Source: CAVSIS01 sp963814875
GTDB taxonomy: Bacteria > Acidobacteriota > Thermoanaerobaculia > Thermoanaerobaculales > Sulfomarinibacteraceae
Assembly (NCBI GenBank): GCA_963814875.1
Contig: CAWFFJ010000027.1
Span: 1 to 64,000, forward strand
Length of the DNA: 64,000 nucleotides
Direction of reading: 5' to 3'
Below the pieces are notes generated by a model. That model ran no database searches. It worked only from the letters and a program-made list of their open reading frames with translations, and was not told the origin of the DNA. Position numbers and translations under genes: made by a program. Below, in pieces: positions 10,198-15,975 of this stretch; within the stretch, counting starts at the first letter, position 1; each line of letters opens with the position of its first letter.

Positions 10198-10361
10198 CCC
10201 CGATCGCCGCGACGGGGAGACAGAGTGACGCCGCATTCCTGGCAGGTCCGAAGGTGAACCCAGCGTGAGCCGATCTTGATGCACTCCTTGCACTCGAGGC
10301 GTTCGGGACGCTTGACGTTGCCTACGGCTCGGATGTGCGTGCAGGACGTCGGGGCACTCAT
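10188..10361 (-). CDS. Truncated UBP-type zinc-finger protein
   Basis: A 57-residue product too short for routine ORF calling. It starts MSAPTSCTHIRAVGNVKRPE and continues LECKECIKIGSRWVHLRTCQECGV, the front half of the small bacterial UBP-type zinc-finger family ('C.H...C..C...G..WVHLR.C..CG'). Normal members continue with 'CCD.S...HA..H...T.H', supplying the remaining ligands. Here the frame instead runs into LSPRRGDRGYW and stops inside the end of the dehydrogenase gene. GGGAG lies six bases before the ATG. Either a decayed copy or a shortened protein with one intact metal site; I favour decay by convergence with the neighbour. Confidence 0.6.
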   Translation of the reverse strand: MSAPTSCTHIRAVGNVKRPERLECKECIKIGSRWVHLRTCQECGVTLSPRRGDRGYW

Positions 10362-10424
10362 CGCGGACTCCCTGGCCCTTGTAGACCACTCTCCAGCGTC
10401 GGGTATTCCGCTGCCTGTGTGGTT

Positions 10425-11840
10425 TCAGCGCCGTGCGGCGCGTCGACCTCGGATCACGGAGAGCGTCGCCGTGCCGAGCGCGAACAGCCCCCCGACGGCG
10501 TAGGCGTGGCGCAGGCCGGTGAGGTAGGCGACCGCCTGGCCGCCGGCCAGAGGCCCGCCGCGGAGCAGCCCCGCCGGCACCGAGGCATACAGAACGGCGC
10601 CACCGGCCGCCACCCCCAGCACCATGCCGACGGTGCGCATGGTGCCGAGCAGGCTGGACGCGACGCCGAGGTGCTCGCGCGGCGCGCTGCCCATCACCGC
10701 GCTGTTGTTGGGCGCCCCGAACACGCCGGCGCCGAGGCCGAAGATCGCGAGCCTCCAGGCGACCTGCTCCGCCCCGGCGTCGGCGGGAACGGTGGTCATC
10801 AGCGCACACGCGAGTGCCGCCAGGGCGCCGCCCGCGACCGCCGGTTTCACGGTGCCGATGCGGTCGGACAGCGCGCCCGCAAACGGGGCGACGCACAGCA
10901 CCGCGAGCGGAAACGCGGTCATGATGAGCCCGACCCGGCCGGGGCCCGCCCCGAGCACCCGCTGCAGGAAGAAGGGCGTCAGGAAGACGACCACGAACTG
11001 CGACATGAAGTTGAACAGCGAGGCGAGCGCCCCGCAGCTCAAGCTCGGGTCGCGGAACAGGTGGAGCGGCAACAGGGGCTCTGCCGTGCGTTTCTCGGTG
11101 CGAACGAAGAGGGCTCCGGCGATGAGGGCGCCCGCCAGCAACGAGCAGGTGGCCGGCGTCAGTCCGTCCTGCTGGACGTGGGTGACGAAGAGCAGGAAGG
11201 CGGCCAGCGCCGCCAGCGCGAGCACCGCCCCCGCCACGTCGACCCGTCCGGGTCGGCCGCCCACCTCCGGCAGCACCCGCAGTGCGAACGCGAACGCCGC
11301 GAGCCCGATCGGGATGTTGATCAGGAACGCCGCCTGCCACCCGAACAGCGCGGTGAGCAGGCCGCCGAGGCTGGGGCCGACGGCGAGCCCGACCGAGATG
11401 CTGATCGCGTAGAGGCCCAGCGCCTGGCCGCGCTGGGTAGTTGGGAAGGTGCCGGTGAGGATGGCCAGCGGGACGGCCATCATCATGCTTGCGGCGATGC
11501 CCTGCAACGCCCGGAACGCCACCAGGGCATGGATCGTGGGGCTTGTCGCGCACAGGGCGGAGGCGGCGGCGAAGCCGAGCAGGCCGATCAGAAAGATGCG
11601 GCGGTAGCCAACGATGTCGCCGAGCCGGCCGAAAAGCAGCACCAACCCGGCGACGGTGAGCAGGTACACCATGGGCACCCACTCGGCCACCGCCATGGTG
11701 GCCCCGAACGAGTGGGTGATGGTCGGCAGGATGACGTTGACAATGCTCCCGTCGATCGGACCGAGGATCGAGCCGAGCATGACGACGGCGAGGATCCGGT
11801 ACTTGCGTGGGTGGCCAGCGTCGGTGAAATCGTGCTCCAC
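10425..11840 (-). CDS. MFS drug/H+ antiporter, DHA2 (EmrB/QacA) type
   Basis: Inner-membrane efflux pump of 471 residues with about 14 hydrophobic segments, the DHA2 count. Visible motifs are ILGPIDGSIVNVILPTI (helix 1, the 'LD.TIVNVALP' signature), LFGRLGDIVGYRRIFLIG (motif A loop 2-3) and GLAVGPSLGGLL (motif C, antiporter signature in helix 5). It stands alone between the zinc-finger fragment and the iron regulator operon. Substrate unknown. The ATG at 11840 is followed by MEHDFTDAGHPRKYRILAV, a short cytoplasmic N-terminus; GGGAGAGCCTCGTGGAGC precedes it. Confidence 0.88.
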   Translation of the reverse strand: MEHDFTDAGHPRKYRILAVVMLGSILGPIDGSIVNVILPTITHSFGATMAVAEWVPMVYLLTVAGLVLLFGRLGDIVGYRRIFLIGLLGFAAASALCATSPTIHALVAFRALQGIAASMMMAVPLAILTGTFPTTQRGQALGLYAISISVGLAVGPSLGGLLTALFGWQAAFLINIPIGLAAFAFALRVLPEVGGRPGRVDVAGAVLALAALAAFLLFVTHVQQDGLTPATCSLLAGALIAGALFVRTEKRTAEPLLPLHLFRDPSLSCGALASLFNFMSQFVVVFLTPFFLQRVLGAGPGRVGLIMTAFPLAVLCVAPFAGALSDRIGTVKPAVAGGALAALACALMTTVPADAGAEQVAWRLAIFGLGAGVFGAPNNSAVMGSAPREHLGVASSLLGTMRTVGMVLGVAAGGAVLYASVPAGLLRGGPLAGGQAVAYLTGLRHAYAVGGLFALGTATLSVIRGRRAARR

Positions 11841-11946
11841 GAGGCTCTCCCGGCACCGTGCAGGATAGCGCGTGCCGTACCGGTCTCGCGGAGGGAGTGT
11901 TTCTGAGCCTGCAGCGAAGGGCTGTGCGGCCCGTGCCCGCCGGCGG

Positions 11947-12627
11947 TCAGTCCAGGGCCCCGACCAGGATGCGCCCCGCAGTGTCGTCGTCGAGGGCGAG
12001 CACGGTCTGGTCGACCGCGACCACCAGCGACGGCACCCGCTGGCAGACCCTCAGACTCGCGCCCGGAAAGACCCCGAGATCGCTCAGACGGGCGAGGGTC
12101 CCCTCGCGGTCGGGGGCGATCAGGACGATCTCGCCCGAGGCACCCGACGGCAGGTCGAGGAGGCGCTGGAGGCGGGGGCGTGCCAGGGTCGCGCAGCACG
12201 GGCCGGTCGGGATCTCGCGGCCGTGGGGGCAGCTGCGGGGGTGGGCGAGGAAAGCGCACACGGCATCGGTGGCGCCGTCGTCGAGCACGTGCTCGAGACG
12301 GCAGGCCGTGCGGTCGGCGTCCGCCAGCGGCAGCGCGAGGACCTTGGCGAGCAGGGTCTCTGCGAGGCGGTGTCGGCGCACGATCCCGCGCGCCGCCGGC
12401 TTGCCGGCGGCGGTCAGACGGACCCCGGCCGCGCCCGCGCCGATCAGGCCCTCGCTTTCGAGAAGGTCGAAGCCGGTGCGGACCTCGCCGGGATCTTCCT
12501 CGTCGATTCGCGCGAGCAGCGCATCGGCGGACAGGGTCGCGCCGTCCTCCTCCGCCGTCCACAGCGCCTCGAGGAGCTCGTCGCGGGCCTCGGCCGTGGT
12601 CAGCGGATCGCTGCCGTGCAGACTCAG
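11947..12627 (-). CDS. DtxR-family iron-dependent regulator with C-terminal FeoA/SH3 domain
   Basis: Metal-dependent repressor, about 226 residues: an N-terminal winged helix (LTTAEARDELLEALWTAEED... LLESEGLIG), the dimerisation/metal region with RRHRLAETLL, ACRLEHVLDDGATDAVCAFLAHP and CPHGREIP, then an SH3-like FeoA domain (IVLIAPDREGTLARLSDLGVFPGASLRV...ILVGALD). No ATG, GTG or TTG lies near the domain start in this frame. A CTG at 12627 overlaps the preceding stop (CTGA) and has GGAGG five bases upstream, so a CTG start coupled to the Cys-rich gene is the best reading. Third gene of the feo operon; probably an autoregulatory iron sensor. Confidence 0.8.
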   Translation of the reverse strand: MSLHGSDPLTTAEARDELLEALWTAEEDGATLSADALLARIDEEDPGEVRTGFDLLESEGLIGAGAAGVRLTAAGKPAARGIVRRHRLAETLLAKVLALPLADADRTACRLEHVLDDGATDAVCAFLAHPRSCPHGREIPTGPCCATLARPRLQRLLDLPSGASGEIVLIAPDREGTLARLSDLGVFPGASLRVCQRVPSLVVAVDQTVLALDDDTAGRILVGALD

Positions 12628-12824
12628 CGAGGCCTCCGGCCGAACAGGGAGCGCACGAGGCGCACCACCGTGGAGTCGTCCTCGATGAACGAGTAGTGGC
12701 AGTGGGGGCAGCACAGGCTGTGGCAGTGAGCTGCCAACGGGCAGCCTGACGGGCACGCCTCGCAGGCCGGGAACTGGCGGCCGCACAAGGGGCAGGCCAC
12801 CTCGCGCACCGGCTCGGTGCTCAC
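12624..12824 (-). CDS. Small Cys-rich protein of the feo operon
   Basis: 66 residues starting from a GTG that overlaps the feoB stop (GTGA). Ten Cys residues cluster in CPLCGRQFPACEACPSGCPL and AAHCHSLCCPHCHYSF, suggesting one or two zinc- or iron-binding knuckles, followed by a basic tail (VRLVRSLFGRRPR). Small Cys-rich companions of FeoB are known in several phyla; the exact family is not certain here. Tight coupling on both sides (feoB upstream, regulator downstream) argues for a role in ferrous-iron uptake or its control, possibly as an iron or redox sensor. Confidence 0.75.
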   Translation of the reverse strand: MSTEPVREVACPLCGRQFPACEACPSGCPLAAHCHSLCCPHCHYSFIEDDSTVVRLVRSLFGRRPR

Positions 12825-14713
12825 AGTGGAAGGGCGAGGGCTCGCAGCACCCAATTGAGTATCCCCCCGACCAGGAACGCGAACGGCACGATGAAGGCGA
12901 CCATGGCGACCGCCGCCTTGACGCCGCGCTCCTTGATCATCATGAAGAAGTTGGCGACGCACGGGACGAACAGGGTGATGACGACGAGTGAGACGACCAC
13001 CTGGATGCCGTCGAGCTGTCCGCCCTGCTGGAGCTTGAGCAGCCCGGCTGCACCGTAGTCGCGGCGCAGAAAGCCGATCAGGAAGGCATCGGCGGTCTTC
13101 GCGGGCAGCCCGAGGAAGCCGGTCACGAGCGGCTCCGAGGCGTGCTGGAGGATCGGCAGGACGCCGACCGCGTCAAGTCCGAACAGCAGGATCGTGCCGA
13201 GCACGAACAGCGGCACCGCCTCCTTGAGGTACCACTCGGTGCGCGCCAGAGTCTTGATCGCGATGTTCGCCGGGCTCGGCATGCGCAGGGGCGGGATCTC
13301 GAGCAGAAACTCGGAGGCCTTGCCCGGGATCAGCTTCGCCGCGGCCCAGCCGACCCCGATCAGCGTCCCCGCGACCACAGCACCCCAGACGAGCGTACCG
13401 AGGGGCGACATCGAAGCCAGCATCGCCAGGATGACCCCGAGCTGCGCCGAGCACGGCACGCCGAGGGCGAGCAGCAGCGTGACCAGCACCCGCTCTTTGC
13501 GCGAGGGCAGGATCCGGGTGGTCAGGGTGGCCATGGTGTCGCAGCCGAGGCCGAGCACCATCGGCAGCACCGCCTTGCCGTTGAGCCCCATCAGCTTGAA
13601 CACCTTGTTCAGCATCACCGCGAGGCGCGGCAGGTAGCCCGAGTCCTCGAGCAGGCCGAAGAAGATGAAAAAGGTCCCGACCACCGGCAGCACGATCGCG
13701 ATGGCATAGGTCAGGCCCATGCTGATCACGCCGTACTCGCCGACCAGGAAGTCCTGAGCCGGCTGCCACGGCAGGACGTGCTGCACCAGCCAGGTCGCGG
13801 CGGGGATGACCGCCTTGCCGAACAGGCCGTTTTCCATCAGGTTCACCAGGGTTCCGGCGCCGAACACGCCGACGAACTCGTAGGCGACGAAGAGCACGGC
13901 GGCGAGCACCGGGACGCCCCAGATCGGGTGCATGGAGAGCGCGCCGAGCCGGTCGCGCAGGTTGGCGTTCGTGTGCACCGGTGCCTCGACGGCCGCCTCG
14001 ACCACGGCGGCGACCGCGCGGTGGCGGGCCTCGGCCAGCGCGCTCGAGACGGGACGGCCGAGGCGGCGTTCGAGGACCGCCGCGCGCCGTGTGAGATCGT
14101 TCCGGTCGGCAGGCGCGAGCCGGTCGCCGAGCCAGTCGAGCAGGCTTGAGTCGCCCGCGAGAAGCATCAGTGCGAGGCCCCGCCGGGCGTTTCCGAAATG
14201 CTCGGGCAGGCGGGCCGCGACCTCGACCGCCGCGCGCTCGACCGCGGCGGGGTAGGACGCCTCCAGGGAGGCCACCGCGGCTCCGGCGAGGCGGCGCGGG
14301 ATCTGGTCCAGCCCGAGCCCCCGCACCGCCGTGGTGGGCACGACGGGCACTCCGAGGCGCCTCTCGATCTCCTCCGAGCGCACCCTCATGCCGAGGACCA
14401 GGGCCTCGTCCTCGAGGTTGAGCACCAGAAGCTGGCGGCGTCCAAGCTCGGCGAGCTGCAGGGTCAGGTAGAGCGCCCGGCGGAGGTTCTTCATGTCGCC
14501 GACCTGGACCACGGTCGCGCCCGGTTCGTCGAGCAGCACGTCCCGGGTGACGCGCTCGTCGTCCGACTGGGGCAGCAACGAGTTGGTCCCTGGGGTGTCG
14601 ACGATCTCCGGCTGGCTCGGGAGCAGGGCAGCGGTGCCCCGGGTCAGCTCGACGGTGGTGCCGGGGTAGTTGCAGACCGTGACGTAGGTCCGGGTCAGCG
14701 CGCCGAAGATCAC
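12821..14713 (-). CDS. feoB: Ferrous iron transporter FeoB (start region disturbed)
   Basis: GTP-gated Fe2+ permease of the inner membrane. G-domain motifs: VCNYPGTTVEL (G2), VDTPGTNSLL (G3), LVLNLEDEAL (G4, NxxD) and TTAVRGLG (G5). Two Gate regions follow (VGTFFIFFGLLEDSGYLPRLAV with GLNGKAVLPMVLGLGCDTMA; ALGVPCSAQLGVILA). The first usable codon in this frame is the GTG at 14713, but the indispensable G1 motif LLLVGNPNVGKS lies just upstream in the same open frame (about 14740-14713), which has no ATG, GTG or TTG before a stop at 14791. An ATG at 14768 is in another frame and one base lost near 14755 would join MGPR to PPLLLVGNPNVGKS. feoA is not separate; its domain is fused to the downstream regulator. 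Confidence 0.88.
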   Translation of the reverse strand: MIFGALTRTYVTVCNYPGTTVELTRGTAALLPSQPEIVDTPGTNSLLPQSDDERVTRDVLLDEPGATVVQVGDMKNLRRALYLTLQLAELGRRQLLVLNLEDEALVLGMRVRSEEIERRLGVPVVPTTAVRGLGLDQIPRRLAGAAVASLEASYPAAVERAAVEVAARLPEHFGNARRGLALMLLAGDSSLLDWLGDRLAPADRNDLTRRAAVLERRLGRPVSSALAEARHRAVAAVVEAAVEAPVHTNANLRDRLGALSMHPIWGVPVLAAVLFVAYEFVGVFGAGTLVNLMENGLFGKAVIPAATWLVQHVLPWQPAQDFLVGEYGVISMGLTYAIAIVLPVVGTFFIFFGLLEDSGYLPRLAVMLNKVFKLMGLNGKAVLPMVLGLGCDTMATLTTRILPSRKERVLVTLLLALGVPCSAQLGVILAMLASMSPLGTLVWGAVVAGTLIGVGWAAAKLIPGKASEFLLEIPPLRMPSPANIAIKTLARTEWYLKEAVPLFVLGTILLFGLDAVGVLPILQHASEPLVTGFLGLPAKTADAFLIGFLRRDYGAAGLLKLQQGGQLDGIQVVVSLVVITLFVPCVANFFMMIKERGVKAAVAMVAFIVPFAFLVGGILNWVLRALALPL

Positions 14714-14839
14714 GCTCTTGCCGACGTTTGGGTTGCCGACCAGGAGCAGCGGCGGGTCGAGGACCCATGTCGGACGGGGCGACGGCCGTCAGAGGAGTCT
14801 CCGGGGTCGCGCCGTCGGGATCTGCCTCTCGAAACGGTC

Positions 14840-14855
14840 GTCAACAATAGTTAAC
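14840..14855. promoter_or_regulatory. 16-bp palindrome between feoB and the divergent DtxR-type gene
   Basis: GTCAACAATAGTTAAC is palindromic at 12 of 16 positions (half site GTYAACwA). It lies about 70 bases before the inferred feoB start, in the 334-bp divergent gap 14769-15102, which otherwise holds only the promoter of the plus-strand regulator. A site of the same design occurs at 15783-15798. Candidate binding site for one of the two DtxR-family proteins encoded here. Confidence 0.5.
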
Positions 14856-15066
14856 CCATGTGGTCGCTGCCATCCTCCGGTCGGTCGGTCGTCCGGGCCG
14901 TGCCGGTGGGGATCCAGCCGGCGCTCTGCAAACGCGCTCTCCGAGGGGCGCTTCGGTTGGCGCGCGAGGAACGCCCCGCAGCGCTGTCGGGCGAGCCTCA
15001 AACGGGCGAATGGAGGCCAGAACCGCGGCTCGCAGTTGAGATCGGCTCTGCCTGCGTCAATCGCGC

Positions 15067-15096
15067 TTGACACTGGTACGGGTGAGACCCTACACT
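15067..15096 (+). promoter_or_regulatory. Sigma-70 promoter of the DtxR/MntR-type gene; transcript probably leaderless
   Basis: TTGACA (15067-15072), an 18-bp spacer, then TACACT (15091-15096). The gene's ATG begins only six bases after the -10, so the predicted transcription start falls on or next to the start codon, and no Shine-Dalgarno sequence precedes it. Confidence 0.65.
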
Positions 15097-15102
15097 CAGA
15101 GC

Positions 15103-15636
15103 ATGAACGACGCAGAGAGCGTCTGGCGCCAGTACGAGGCCAACGAGATCACCCATTCCGCTGCGCACTACCTGCTCGCCGTGAACGATCTGGCCGAAGC
15201 CGGTGAGTCTCCGCGAGCGGCCGACGTTGCGCGCCGGCTGGAGGTCAGCCGCGCGGCGGTTTCCCTCCAGTTGAAGAGCCTGCGCGAGGCGGGGCTGATC
15301 CATATTGACCGCAACCACCATGTTCACCTCACCGAAGAAGGCGCCAACCTCGTCGCCAGGATTGCCAGCAAGCGCCGGGTGCTGCAGGTCTTCTTCGAGG
15401 AGGTTCTGGGAGTGTCGGCGAGCGTCGCCCTGCTCGATGCCTGCAAGATGGAGCACCTGATCTCGGAGGCCTCGAGTGGCGCCCTGGTCCGCCTGCTGCG
15501 CTTCCTGCGCTCCGGACATCCGGCCGCGGAGGAGTGTATCGAGGCTTTCGGGCGCGTGACCGAGCGCTGCCCGCCCGGACGGCGTTGCGACCTGTGCACC
15601 GAGGTCTGCCTGCTCAGCGCCGCGCGCGATGCCTGA
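15103..15636 (+). CDS. DtxR/MntR-family metal-dependent regulator with Cys-rich tail
   Basis: 177-residue predicted metalloregulator. N-terminus: YEANEITHSAAHYLLAVNDL, a winged helix with ADVARRLEVSRAAVSLQLKSL (recognition helix) and AGLIHIDRNHHVHLTEEGANLV. The dimerisation helix KRRVLQVFFEEVLGV and the ligand segment ACKMEHLISEAS (C-x2-E-H) match the family. There is no FeoA/SH3 domain. The C-terminus is unusual: RCPPGRRCDLCTEVCLLS has four Cys (C-x6-C-x2-C-x3-C). It is divergent from feoB and may control it, itself or an unseen manganese transporter. The ATG at 15103 fits the promoter and the domain start better than the earlier GTG-type options. Confidence 0.82.
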   Translation: MNDAESVWRQYEANEITHSAAHYLLAVNDLAEAGESPRAADVARRLEVSRAAVSLQLKSLREAGLIHIDRNHHVHLTEEGANLVARIASKRRVLQVFFEEVLGVSASVALLDACKMEHLISEASSGALVRLLRFLRSGHPAAEECIEAFGRVTERCPPGRRCDLCTEVCLLSAARDA

Positions 15637-15760
15637 CGCCACCAGCGACGCAGCGTAAGCAACCCATCCGGCGCCACGTTCGGGCTTCGGCGATCGTCGC
15701 CCTCGCCGGTTCTCCGAGCTCATTTGCAGTGCCACTCCGAGCTGCCCTCCTGAGAGAAAT

Positions 15761-15798
15761 GTTAAGCACAGTTGATGTGGAAGTCAAGCATGCTTAAC
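15761..15798. promoter_or_regulatory. Inverted repeat GTTAAGCA / TGCTTAAC with internal 16-bp palindrome
   Basis: GTTAAGCA (15761-15768) is repeated in inverted form as TGCTTAAC (15791-15798). The right arm is also part of a 16-bp near-perfect palindrome, GTCAAGCATGCTTAAC (15783-15798). Its pattern GTYAA....TTRAC matches the palindrome upstream of feoB. It lies in the 339-bp gap 15637-15975 between the metalloregulator and the M14 peptidase gene; the rest of that gap shows only a weak possible -10 (TAGACT near 15892). Confidence 0.5.
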
Positions 15799-15975
15799 GA
15801 GTGTCTCGGGGACGGACTGGACCGGGGCGGGAGGATTGCGCCGGTTGAGGTCTCACCACCCGAAGTAGGGAGGTGGCGAGAAGCACAGGCTAGACTGTCG
15901 GGTGCCGGCGCGCGTGCAGTGCCCGGCTCGTGACCGGCAGGTTGAGCACGATCAGTCCAAAGGACGGAGGGTGCG

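Noticed and set aside
8926..11856. Long minus-strand open frame of 976 codons over the acyl-CoA dehydrogenase and MFS genes
   Set aside because: Low-complexity Arg/Pro/Gly translation caused by high GC; both recognised proteins lie in other frames.
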